A stretch of DNA of 21,358 bases from JADHUC01 sp964617665 (GTDB taxonomy: Bacteria > Planctomycetota > Planctomycetia > Pirellulales > Pirellulaceae): assembly GCA_964617665.1 (NCBI GenBank), contig CAZUAH010000227.1, positions 1 to 21,358 on the forward strand. The letters run 5' to 3'. This document shows positions 7,026 to 14,877 of this stretch, piece after piece. Positions within the stretch are counted from its first letter, which is position 1; the number at the start of each line of letters is the position of its first letter. The position numbers and the translations under genes were made by a program. Below the pieces are notes generated by a model, which worked only from the letters and a program-made list of their open reading frames with translations, had not been told where the DNA came from and did not search any database.

Positions 7026-7459
7026 ACTCGCAAGCAGAGTCCTTTCTCGGACGAGTTGTTTGCCTTCCCAGGTGGACATGCGTAGTATTGCTGTGACGAC
7101 ACAAGGTCGTCGGTTCAAGACGCACCGCTGCGCCAGGATGCGCAATCGGCGTAACAGGTTTTCGTGGAAGACACCTTACTGATTCGGCTAAACGAATCGC
7201 TGGTGTTCGGGTTGTGCGGGTGGCACAAGACGCACAACGCCCCCGCCGCGAAGATCTTCGCCGAATTCTTTGACGGTTAGCATAGCGTAAGGTATGTTCC
7301 AGCGGGCCAAGAATTGCAGCCGCCAACCCCCTCGGCCCCACATCGGCTTACTTAGCATCCTGAAACGGTGAAGCCGACGTGCGAGGCTGTTCGCTTCCTC
7401 ATACGAGGCGGCGTCTCGCACGTTCGGCTCCCGCTTTTTCCTTCCCTTGCGGAGTGGTC
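7026..7459. other. 434-bp gene-free spacer rich in inverted repeats
   Basis: Symmetries, in order: GACTC/GAGTC at 7025-7029 and 7037-7041, followed by CTTTCTC, a weak end signal for the hydrolase. GATTCG/CGAATC at 7181-7186 and 7193-7198. GTTGTGCG/CGCACAAC at 7211-7218 and 7231-7238, a perfect 8-bp stem. A 14-bp palindrome GCGAAGATCTTCGC at 7248-7261. Finally a large hairpin at 7372-7429. Short ORFs cross the area on the minus strand (for example 6979-7341), but none has a ribosome-binding site or a recognisable product. It may be a long structured leader of the protease gene, an unrecognised RNA, or decayed sequence. Confidence 0.4.
7372..7439 (+). terminator. Rho-independent-terminator-like hairpin before the protease gene
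   Basis: AGCCGACGTGCGAG (7372-7385) pairs with CTCGCACGTTCGGCT (7415-7429), 14 base pairs with one bulged base. TTTTT follows at 7435-7439. The loop is 29 nt and can fold further. It ends only 20 bp before ATG 7460, so it could be the end of an upstream transcript or an attenuator in the protease leader. The long loop and the 5-nt gap before the T-run lower confidence. Confidence 0.4.
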
Positions 7460-9145
7460 ATGCGAAATCGTAGTGCCCAACTACACGCAGCAGCGCGCCT
7501 GGTCGTCAATCTCTCCATGACCCTTGTCGTGGCTTTAGCAATCGCGTTGATGCCTGCCGGTCTTGACGCCCAGGTGGTGATTCCCGCCGATGCGTTGACC
7601 GACGAGACTGCGTTCGCGCAGATGTTAGAGCGCGGACACGAACTCGAATCGCAGCGGCGATGGGGCGAGGCCCTCTCGCACTACGAGGAAGCTCTGAAGG
7701 AGCATCCGCGGCGAAGCGATCTGCGCGAACGACTGACTCTGGCGCGTATCCACTACGATCTGGGCCGACGCTATGACGACGACACGTTCACATCTTCTGT
7801 TAAGCGATTGAATGAGCACTCTGCGCTGGAATTGTACGGCGAGGTACTACGCAAGATCGAATCCCACTACTTTCAAAAGCCTGACTGGCAATTGCTGGCT
7901 CGCCGCGGCGTCATGAATGTCGATATTGCGTTGACCGAAGCGTCCTTTCGCAGGCATAACGGGCTGTTGGCGTCTGAGGAGGCGATCAACACATTTCGCG
8001 ATGAGATCAGGCGGAGAATGGACGTTACGGAGGTGCGCAATCAGCGGCAGGCCACCGAGGTCGCGCTCAATGTGGCTCGTCTGGCCAATTCCCAGCTAGG
8101 TCTGTCCCCTGCGGCGATTGTCCTTGAGTTCACCAGCGGTGCTGCTTGTTCCTTGGACCAGTACTCTTGTTTCCTCACAAGCGGACAGTTGGATGATGTA
8201 CACAGTCAAATCGAGGGCAGCTTTGTCGGCTTGGGAATCGAGTTGAAAGCCGACGGCCAGGCGCTTGCCATCGTGGGTGTGATCACGGGCAGTCCGGCGG
8301 ATCAGGCGGGGTTGCGCACTGGTGACCGAATCGTTGGCGTTGATGGGATCTCGATGGAAAACCTCTCCACTGATGAGGCTGCCAACTTGCTGAAGGGTCA
8401 GGAAGGAAGCAGTGTAGAGATCGCAATTGACGATGGTCGGGGCGGGCATCGACGCATGCAACTCGTACGGAACCGTGTGGAGGTTCCCGCCATCGAAGGA
8501 GCAAGGATTGTTGATGCCGAACACGGAGTGGCATACATGCGGTTGGGGAGCTTTCAGAAGACCACTAGTCGCGACTTGGATGCCGCGTTGTGGGACTTGC
8601 AGCGCCAAGGTATGCAGTGTTTGATCGTGGACGTGAGACGCAATCCTGGCGGTCTGCTCACGGCAGCTGTTGACGCAGCCGACAGGTTTCTGGCATCCGG
8701 CAACATCGTCTCGACACAAGGCAGGAATTCGCATGAGTGTTTCGACTACCGGGCACACGGCGCGGGAACTTGGCGAGTGCCGCTGATCGTATTGATCGAC
8801 GGCGATACGGCCAGCGCGAGTGAGATTTTCGCCGGAGCCATCCGTGACCATCGGCGCGGTACACTTATAGGTGAGCGTAGTTACGGAAAGGGCTCCGTTC
8901 AGGGTATCTTCAGGCTCATCACATCCGAGGCCGGCGTACGGCTCACCACCGCCAAGTTTTACTCGCCCAGCAAGCAGCCGATCAGCAATCGAGGCGTGGA
9001 TCCCGACTTGGTGGTCCAGGTGGACAAGAAGCCGGTGGATGATAACCAAGCCGATCTGGCACAGGCGGAAGACGCCGTATTGAATGCGGCCGTCCAGTTC
9101 GCTCGCACACGCCTTTCCAGCCGCATGCAGTCTGCGTCCCGCTAG
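7460..9145 (+). CDS. S41-family carboxy-terminal processing protease with PDZ domain
   Basis: This 561-residue exported serine protease has a signal peptide or anchor at about residues 15-40 (LVVNLSMTLVVALAIALMPAG). A helical, TPR-like region (residues 50-110, with HYEEALKEHPRR) comes next. A PDZ domain spans about 253-335 (VGLGIELKADG, SPADQAGLRTGDRI). The S41 core has VDVRRNPGGLL, then TASASE with catalytic S452, then YGKGS with K477. The Ser-Lys pair is 25 residues apart, as in E. coli Prc. CtpA/Prc enzymes cut exported proteins near their C-terminus, often in envelope maintenance. The N-terminal region of about 200 residues is longer than in minimal CtpA. The start is ATG 7460 with GGAG (7451-7454); an in-frame GTG at 7379 lies inside the large hairpin and is rejected. 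It converges with the minus-strand glycosyltransferase; the 99-bp gap holds short hairpins (for example GCGTC-TCC-GACGC at 9167-9179) and no clear T-run. Confidence 0.88.
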   Translation: MRNRSAQLHAAARLVVNLSMTLVVALAIALMPAGLDAQVVIPADALTDETAFAQMLERGHELESQRRWGEALSHYEEALKEHPRRSDLRERLTLARIHYDLGRRYDDDTFTSSVKRLNEHSALELYGEVLRKIESHYFQKPDWQLLARRGVMNVDIALTEASFRRHNGLLASEEAINTFRDEIRRRMDVTEVRNQRQATEVALNVARLANSQLGLSPAAIVLEFTSGAACSLDQYSCFLTSGQLDDVHSQIEGSFVGLGIELKADGQALAIVGVITGSPADQAGLRTGDRIVGVDGISMENLSTDEAANLLKGQEGSSVEIAIDDGRGGHRRMQLVRNRVEVPAIEGARIVDAEHGVAYMRLGSFQKTTSRDLDAALWDLQRQGMQCLIVDVRRNPGGLLTAAVDAADRFLASGNIVSTQGRNSHECFDYRAHGAGTWRVPLIVLIDGDTASASEIFAGAIRDHRRGTLIGERSYGKGSVQGIFRLITSEAGVRLTTAKFYSPSKQPISNRGVDPDLVVQVDKKPVDDNQADLAQAEDAVLNAAVQFARTRLSSRMQSASR

Positions 9146-9244
9146 TGCGAGTCGCACGTACGTGTAGCGTCTCCGACGCCATAATTCATGGGGCCGGCCG
9201 GCGAAAATACCGCTACGGATACGCCACAGGCGCTCTAGCTGCCC

Positions 9245-10828
9245 CTACCGCCCTGGTTCGCGGGGCGTCACGATCAGATGCACCACGGCCACGTTCCCGA
9301 ATGAGTGGTGCTCGGCCACAGTCGCTCGTACACGATACGGTTCCCAACGGCGACGTAACGGGATCTTCATTCTGTTTACCTGCCGTGGCGTCCCACTCAG
9401 CAGAAACCACGCTTCGCCCGCATCTGCCACGGCCTTACGGTTCTCGTCGCTCAGATTGGCAGTGGTGCTAGTGGGCAGCGGTGTAAGCGTCTCGGCTTCT
9501 CGCTCGATTCGATAGATTCCCAGGGCGGGCAGCAAACAGTACTCCCGCAACCGATGATCGCTGCTGTTGTGGAATTGGTCCGCTTCGATAAGTCCGCTTC
9601 GGACGAATATTGGCGTCTTGGGATTTGTCGCTTTGTCGTTCAGTACCTGAATCGCTGACCGCCAATTTTGATTGCGATCACCAATGACGCGAGCGTCATG
9701 GCGATACTGCTCGCGCATACCGCCAGTCTTAACGACCAAGACGACTATCGCCACGGCACAGAGATTCCGGAAGATTGCCAAAGCCAGATCTCGCGCGTTC
9801 CAGGCTATCTTTCCAGAGCAAGCCGCGTAGCATAGCGCCGAGAACATGATTGGCGTTATGGCGGTCACGATGAGATATCGGAGAAAGAAAAGCCGAGCCA
9901 GATCGCGTTCTGTCGCCACCCACGCGATTCCAAGCGGCACAAAGAACCAGCAGGCAACCAAAATGACATGCCGAGCATCAATGTGAGGACAATCTGCCGG
10001 GGCGGCTGACGGACCACGCCGCCAACGGACGGCTAGCATCGCGATGCCCACTAAGAACAACGGCAGCACAGGCTGGTAGTTGTACAGTAGCAGCATTTTC
10101 ACAACGGCCGACGGCGGCGACTGCCCCACAAACATGGCCCAGTTGCTTCTGCGCTCAGCGACTTCCAAGAGATGCGGCACCGACGGCAGAAGGCACACGG
10201 CGACAATGGCGAAATCCAACAGCAATTGCCACAGCGGATACTTGGGCCTCCACGCTCTGCGGACACACAGTACGACATAGAAGACCAACTCGGCCACGAA
10301 CAGCAACGCTGCGGTGTAGTGCAGGTAGAACAGGAAGACCGCGAGCGCAATGGAGCCGAATCGCTTGATGCGTGTGGGCGCGACCACCAGACTGCCGAAT
10401 AGCGTGATGTGGGCCAACCCGACCAATTGAAGGCAGGCGTAAGGACGCGCTTCTTGGCCGTAGAAGACGCAGTTCCTATCCAGGCAAGCCAACAACGCAG
10501 CGAACAACGCCGCGGACCAAGTGCCAGTCCACCGGAAGACGACAAAACAGGCCAGAGCCACAAGAGCGATGCCAGCGACGGCAGACGGCAATCGCACCGC
10601 GAGTTCGCTGAGTCCGGCCACTTTCGTGACGCCCCAGACGAACGAGAAATACACGGGGCTGTGGTTACCGATGGCCGCACGGCTGGCGATTTCGCCCGGT
10701 GCATCCGCGACCGTCCACGCAGTGTGAAGCTCGTCCAGCCAGAGGCTCTCATTGACCTGGACAAGTCGCAGGAACGCCGCGCAGCAGAGGATTAGGGCGA
10801 GCAGAAGCCAGGGCAATAGCCTCGTCAT
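9245..10828 (-). CDS. PMT/ArnT-like integral-membrane glycosyltransferase
   Basis: This 527-residue polytopic membrane protein begins with a hydrophobic helix (residues 4-23). LWLDELHTAW follows, where D32-E33 fit the acidic pair in the first periplasmic loop of the GT39/GT83 (PMT_2) superfamily. NHSPVYF (54-60) and YGQEARPYA (122-130) are also typical. About ten further hydrophobic segments follow, and then a soluble C-terminal region from about residue 390. Family members transfer a sugar from a polyprenyl-phosphate donor to a protein or lipid on the outer face of the membrane. Donor and acceptor here are unknown. Its ATG overlaps the TGA of the preceding gene (ATGA at 10825-10828) and there is no good Shine-Dalgarno sequence, so translational coupling is likely. 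It is the last gene of a three-gene minus-strand set. Confidence 0.8.
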   Translation of the reverse strand: MTRLLPWLLLALILCCAAFLRLVQVNESLWLDELHTAWTVADAPGEIASRAAIGNHSPVYFSFVWGVTKVAGLSELAVRLPSAVAGIALVALACFVVFRWTGTWSAALFAALLACLDRNCVFYGQEARPYACLQLVGLAHITLFGSLVVAPTRIKRFGSIALAVFLFYLHYTAALLFVAELVFYVVLCVRRAWRPKYPLWQLLLDFAIVAVCLLPSVPHLLEVAERRSNWAMFVGQSPPSAVVKMLLLYNYQPVLPLFLVGIAMLAVRWRRGPSAAPADCPHIDARHVILVACWFFVPLGIAWVATERDLARLFFLRYLIVTAITPIMFSALCYAACSGKIAWNARDLALAIFRNLCAVAIVVLVVKTGGMREQYRHDARVIGDRNQNWRSAIQVLNDKATNPKTPIFVRSGLIEADQFHNSSDHRLREYCLLPALGIYRIEREAETLTPLPTSTTANLSDENRKAVADAGEAWFLLSGTPRQVNRMKIPLRRRWEPYRVRATVAEHHSFGNVAVVHLIVTPREPGR

Positions 10829-11493
10829 CGGAGAAAGTCTGCATCAAGCTGGAAAATGACGTTGCCCAGTTTGTCGACGGGTTTCAACCTGACCCTGAGA
10901 GTACCGCCGAACTTCCGTTTGCGCTTGGCGTAATCGATGGTGAGTGGATGCTGCAGCCTTACCTCCATCATGTGAGTCAACTTCGGCTGACCGCCAAAAC
11001 AGCACGTTCCTAGGTCTCTTACCATCACGAATCGCGTGAGGCCGTACTGTTGATCGCCCGGGTACACATACCCCTTGACGAAAACCTTCTGGCCATCCAG
11101 TTCAAGTGCCCTAGGCGAAATCAGCAGGTGCGGGGCTTCGTCCGTCGGTTGCAGCTCCGAAAACGAGATGCGCGTGTAATCCTCTGGGACTTCGGTAGCG
11201 TATTCGTACGCGGCTCGGGCCGAACCACCCAATAGGAGAATCGCGCCAAAGATCATTCCGAGTTGGGCTGTCAACCGACCCGTAAGCTCCTGCGGATACC
11301 GCCTTATGTTGAATAGACCCATGATCCCGAACAGGATCGCGATCACAGGCAAGAACAACAGTGCGGGCCAAAAGAACGACGGAAGGGCAACCAACGCAAA
11401 GATCAGGGATACTACGGCTGCCTTGCTAACAGAGCGATAGGGGTGATATTCCTCGTTTTGGACCTCTTCGGCCTCGTACATGCTCGTAGTCAT
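10825..11493 (-). CDS. Membrane protein with DUF3299-like C-terminal domain
   Basis: This 222-residue protein has a short acidic cytoplasmic start, then hydrophobic segments at about 24-42, 43-61 and 76-93. The exported C-terminal domain (about 100-222) contains VKGYVYPGD at 139-147 and GTCCFGGQP with C164-C165. The pattern 'GY.YP...G...F.(M/L)V...G.CC/CF' resembles DUF3299, a periplasmic domain of unknown function often near transport or metal-related genes. The loop with two cysteines may bind metal or form a disulfide. The N-terminal half looks like a DUF4190-type membrane segment. A second in-frame ATG, 4 codons in, is an alternative start. Weak AGAG/AGGAT motifs lie upstream of ATG 11493. 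It is translationally coupled to the glycosyltransferase and sits 73 bp after the CPFC protein gene. Confidence 0.65.
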   Translation of the reverse strand: MTTSMYEAEEVQNEEYHPYRSVSKAAVVSLIFALVALPSFFWPALLFLPVIAILFGIMGLFNIRRYPQELTGRLTAQLGMIFGAILLLGGSARAAYEYATEVPEDYTRISFSELQPTDEAPHLLISPRALELDGQKVFVKGYVYPGDQQYGLTRFVMVRDLGTCCFGGQPKLTHMMEVRLQHPLTIDYAKRKRKFGGTLRVRLKPVDKLGNVIFQLDADFLR

Positions 11494-11566
11494 TTTGTCT
11501 CTACTATCCTAAGCCCTTTCCAGGGTGCCTCTTACACGTTCACTATTTGCAGAATTGACGCGCCCG

Positions 11567-12979
11567 CTAGTGGCGGCGACCAGCGCCAGCAAGAATTCGC
11601 CATTGGCAAAACATCAACAGGACGCCAGCTAACCACAATACGCCAACCAAATGGAAAGGGTTCGACGGCAACTGAGCCCGTTCACTAGTGGACGGCTCCA
11701 TAGAAGAAGCCGTAGAAGATACCGAGGCGATTTCGCCGCGTTCAGTTGGCTCCCGGCCCCATGTAGCCTCAGCGAAGAGTTGATGACGACTCCAATCGGT
11801 CGCCGCGCCGCCCGCCGAGCTTTCGTTGCTGTCTGGCGCGCCCATGCTGCCGCCGAACGGGAAAAACGTACTGGCCCGCTTCACCGCATCCGGGTCGACT
11901 TCCTTTAGCTCTTCGATGTACTTCTTCGCCTCAGGCTTTGGGCAGGCACGCAGGTAGTTGATAATCGGCACGCGAACCCAACTGGTCTTCTCGTCGGCAT
12001 CCTTGAACAGTCGGACCAGCCGATCCATCGGCGACCAGTCCTCCCACCGCGCCAAGTCTGGAATGATCAAATCGGCCAATTGCGGACGGTCGATCATGTG
12101 CCGCAGACCCTCCAAAATGCGCTTCCTTGGAATGATATCAGTCTCAGTGCCGTGAAACCGCAATGCCATGATCGCGGCATAAGTGTCGGCGTACTCGGCC
12201 TTCTCGTTTTTCAGAAACACGTCTTCAATCAACGGCATTCCGCTGGGCCCGGTCAGAGCCAGATAACAACCGACCATTGCGTCCAAACCGCTCTTTGCCT
12301 TACGGTCGTCCGACTTCAGCATCTCTTCCAGCATGGGCAGGTCGTCTGGGCCTCCGCAAACGCTAAGCATCACAAAATACAATCGGCGGTGGCTTGCCGG
12401 GACGTCCGGCGTCTTGATCCAACCAACGAGCTGGTCGTGATCCATATTGTCTTTCAGGTCAATGACGTCCTGATAAGGCGCCCTCGCGAATTCGTCATAG
12501 GCATCCTGTGACAGAAACTGGTCTTCGTCCTCCAAATAGTCCTGAAAGAAGGCCAGACGTTCGGCGCCCTTCTTCGGAAGACTACTCAAACGGCTCATGT
12601 ATTTTGACGATCGCTCCGTGATGCTGATTGGGGTGGACCAAGCGATCTTGGGTGGCCCCACACCCATGATGAGAAACCTGTCGGGGGCCTTAGCACCGCC
12701 GAAATACACTGTCTCGACCGTCTTTGTCTCGGCCAAGTGTGATTTGCCCTTGATCACTTCGATGATCTCGAATGTGCCCTTGGATATTTCGTCGACCGGA
12801 GCGGCACGGGATTGCTGTGACGGCGACTCCACGAGGCGAGCGATCACGACCGCATCCATAGAAGCGATCTCCTCGCTAAGCGTCTGCGACACGGCCGAAC
12901 AAAAAGGGCACGCGCGAGCCTTATCACCGATGCCGGCAAACAGCATGACCGCAACGGCCACCAGAATGATACGAAACAT
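11567..12979 (-). CDS. Exported CPFC-motif protein with C-terminal membrane anchor
   Basis: This 470-residue protein has a signal peptide at residues 1-22 (MFRIILVAVAVMLFAGIG), then at once C24-P-F-C27 in the phrase CPFCSAVSQTLSEE. The CxxC could be redox-active or bind metal or heme, but no thioredoxin fold is visible. An OB/beta-like section follows (VIEVIKGK, TVETVYFGG), then a long helical region (about 150-380) that may be a HEAT-like solenoid. A low-complexity Ser/Thr/Glu region comes next (about 385-435), and a single hydrophobic helix (about 444-462) before a basic tail. The topology suggests a cell-envelope protein anchored at the C-terminus. From memory, similar CPFCSAV proteins are common in planctomycetes, with no function known. 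The start is supported by GGAGA (12994-12990 on the minus strand), 10 nt upstream. It leads the minus-strand set. Confidence 0.65.
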   Translation of the reverse strand: MFRIILVAVAVMLFAGIGDKARACPFCSAVSQTLSEEIASMDAVVIARLVESPSQQSRAAPVDEISKGTFEIIEVIKGKSHLAETKTVETVYFGGAKAPDRFLIMGVGPPKIAWSTPISITERSSKYMSRLSSLPKKGAERLAFFQDYLEDEDQFLSQDAYDEFARAPYQDVIDLKDNMDHDQLVGWIKTPDVPASHRRLYFVMLSVCGGPDDLPMLEEMLKSDDRKAKSGLDAMVGCYLALTGPSGMPLIEDVFLKNEKAEYADTYAAIMALRFHGTETDIIPRKRILEGLRHMIDRPQLADLIIPDLARWEDWSPMDRLVRLFKDADEKTSWVRVPIINYLRACPKPEAKKYIEELKEVDPDAVKRASTFFPFGGSMGAPDSNESSAGGAATDWSRHQLFAEATWGREPTERGEIASVSSTASSMEPSTSERAQLPSNPFHLVGVLWLAGVLLMFCQWRILAGAGRRH

Positions 12980-13382
12980 CAGTTTGGTTTCTCCAGAAGA
13001 CCATGGGAGGCGATTCTTATCCCAACTGCCCCCAACAAGAGCAACTAGAAAGGTACCACAATCTACCGCGTAACCAAAGACGTAATGCAGGCTTCGGCGA
13101 CGAGTTGATCCCGCAGAGTACCACTGTCCCCGTTCGTCAGTCTGCCTGCGACAGGTTTGGGCTAAGATCCGGAATGGAAATCAGGCTATTCCGGCTCCCC
13201 CGTCGGAGTGCTGCTGTCGGGTGGCGAACTCACGCGGGAGGCCTGTGGCCTCGGCAATGTCGGCTAGACTCTCGCGGCTCGGATATCGCATCGCCCATGG
13301 GCATGGGTTTGACGAACGTGCAGCGGTTGTGCAATATGAGGCCACACTGATCGACCATACGAGACAATCGGGAAGAAACAAA
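12980..13382. other. 403-bp divergent intergenic region
   Basis: This spacer separates the minus-strand set from the sulfatase cluster, so it should hold promoters for both. Symmetric elements: CCGGAAT/ATTCCGG at 13169-13175 and 13188-13194, extended to 9 bp with one G-T pair; GAGGCC-TGT-GGCCTC at 13238-13252; and the palindrome GCCCATGGGC at 13293-13302, followed by CATGGG. Short ORFs cross it (for example 13003-13350 plus), but they lack a ribosome-binding site and any family resemblance. Confidence 0.5.
13309..13337 (+). promoter_or_regulatory. Candidate sigma70-type promoter of the sulfatase cluster
   Basis: TTGACG (13309-13314, five of six consensus bases) is 17 nt from CAATAT (13332-13337, three of six, including the conserved second and last positions). 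It would give a leader of about 40 nt before ATG 13383. The palindrome GCCCATGGGC lies just upstream, where an activator or repressor could bind. Confidence 0.35.
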
Positions 13383-14774
13383 ATGCAAAGAGCGACCGAT
13401 CACCATCCCAATGACGTGCCCTCTCGCCTTCGTTTCCTGCTTCTTTCAGCGTTCAGCTGCTGTTTTCTGCTGATTTGCTCACCGCTGTTCGCCGCGGATC
13501 TGCCCAACATCGTGTTGATTCTCGCGGACGATTTGGGGTATGGAGATCTCGGCTGTTACGGGCACCCTGTGGCAAAGACTCCGAGCATCGACCGTCTGGC
13601 GAAGCAGGGTGTGCGTTTCACGCAACACTACGCCAACGGCCCGGAATGCAGCCCAACTCGCACCGCGTTTCTGACCGGTCGCTACCAGCAGCGGGCGGGC
13701 GGATTGGAATGCGCGATCGGCACTGGGAACGTTGGACGCTACGATGACGCAATCCGCCTGGCTGCTCGCCATGAATTGGGGCTGCCTGCGAAACAGGCGG
13801 TAATTCCGGCCGACCTGCAGAAAGCCGGTTATGCCTGTGGCGTCTTTGGCAAGTGGCACCTTGGATACGAGGCGAAGTTCAACCCGATCGAGCACGGTTG
13901 GGATGAGTTCTTCGGCTACCTGGGTGGGAACGTGCACTACTTCAACCATCGCGAATTGAGCGACTTGCACGTCCTATTCCGCGGGCGGCAACCGGTTCGT
14001 TGCGAGGGCTATATGACCCATCTCATCACCAACGATTCGATCGCGTTCGTCCAGAAACACAAGAACCAGCCGTTCTTTCTGTACGTTTCCCACGAGTCCC
14101 CACATTTTCCGTTTCAGGGGCCTGATGATAGAGGCAAGGTGGTGACAGAAGAGAACTGGATGGAACGAGACGCCCAAACCTACGTTGCCATGCTGGAAGA
14201 CCTTGATGCCGAGGTTGGACGACTGTTTGCATCGCTCGACAAGCTGGGAATTGCTGATAATACGGTGGTGGTCTTCGTCTCGGACAACGGCGGCTTGTCG
14301 GATGCCGCGAACATGGGTCCGCTCAGCGGTGCTAAGAGCACGACGTTGGAAGGTGGCATTCGAGTTCCGCTAATCATCCGCTGGCCGGGGCGAATCAGAC
14401 CCAACACCGTGAGCCATCAGGTATCTGCCACATTCGACCTCACATGTTCGTTTCTACGTTTGGCTGGAACCGACACGCCGGCGGAACGATTGGATGGCTA
14501 TGACATCATTGGCCATGTTACTGAACAGCGTAGTGACTTCCCTCGAACTCTCTATTGGCGCGGTCGACGAGGTGATCGGACATGGTGGGCCGTGCGCGAC
14601 CGTGACCTCAAGTATGTCCGAAAAACCGAAGGCGGCCAAACCGATGAATGGCTGTTCGATCTGGCCAATGACGTGGGCGAGAGAGAGAACCTGTGCGGAA
14701 CAAACGCCGCCGATGCAAATCGACTGAAGAAGCTGTTAAGCGACTGGGAAACTGAGGTGAAGCCGACGCGTTGA
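13383..14774 (+). CDS. Secreted type I sulfatase (arylsulfatase A-like)
   Basis: This is a 463-residue formylglycine-dependent sulfatase. After a basic start, a hydrophobic signal segment covers residues 17-37 (cleavage near FAA). Active-site residues visible, by comparison with arylsulfatase A: D49-D50 for calcium; CSPTR with C89, to be oxidised to formylglycine, and R93; GKWHLG with K157 and H159; SPH with H241; SDNG with D301 and N302; and K318 in SGAKST. The set is complete, so activity is likely. The substrate is unknown but is presumably a sulfated sugar. ATG 13383 is preferred because it gives a plain signal peptide and has GGGAAG 7 nt upstream; the frame is open to 13221 but the extra residues look non-coding. 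It is the first gene of the sulfatase cluster and is followed after 103 bp by a second sulfatase. Activation needs a formylglycine-generating enzyme, not found in this window. Confidence 0.88.
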   Translation: MQRATDHHPNDVPSRLRFLLLSAFSCCFLLICSPLFAADLPNIVLILADDLGYGDLGCYGHPVAKTPSIDRLAKQGVRFTQHYANGPECSPTRTAFLTGRYQQRAGGLECAIGTGNVGRYDDAIRLAARHELGLPAKQAVIPADLQKAGYACGVFGKWHLGYEAKFNPIEHGWDEFFGYLGGNVHYFNHRELSDLHVLFRGRQPVRCEGYMTHLITNDSIAFVQKHKNQPFFLYVSHESPHFPFQGPDDRGKVVTEENWMERDAQTYVAMLEDLDAEVGRLFASLDKLGIADNTVVVFVSDNGGLSDAANMGPLSGAKSTTLEGGIRVPLIIRWPGRIRPNTVSHQVSATFDLTCSFLRLAGTDTPAERLDGYDIIGHVTEQRSDFPRTLYWRGRRGDRTWWAVRDRDLKYVRKTEGGQTDEWLFDLANDVGERENLCGTNAADANRLKKLLSDWETEVKPTR

Positions 14775-14798
14775 TCACACCAGCCGACGGTTTCGCCC

Positions 14799-14839
14799 AG
14801 GCAAGGACTGCGAGCCGCAAGGCAAATGACGTCCTGCCT
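14799..14839. repeat. Stem-loop between the first two sulfatase genes
   Basis: AGGC(A)AGGAC (14799-14808) pairs with GTCCTGCCT (14831-14839), 9 pairs with one bulged A. The loop itself contains TGCG-AGC-CGCA (14809-14819). There is no T-run, so it may mark RNA processing or 3' stability inside a polycistronic message rather than termination. Confidence 0.35.
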
Positions 14840-14877
14840 CGAAATCTGTTTCAGAGCTGAATGCGAGTAAAAACATC

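Noticed and set aside
8096..9157. 353-codon open frame on the minus strand
   Set aside because: It lies antisense to the protease, whose catalytic motifs are intact, and shows no family pattern. Long antisense frames are common at this base composition.
13003..13350. 115-codon plus-strand ORF in the divergent spacer
   Set aside because: It is crossed by three inverted repeats and the candidate promoter, is rich in arginine with no domain pattern, and has no start signal.
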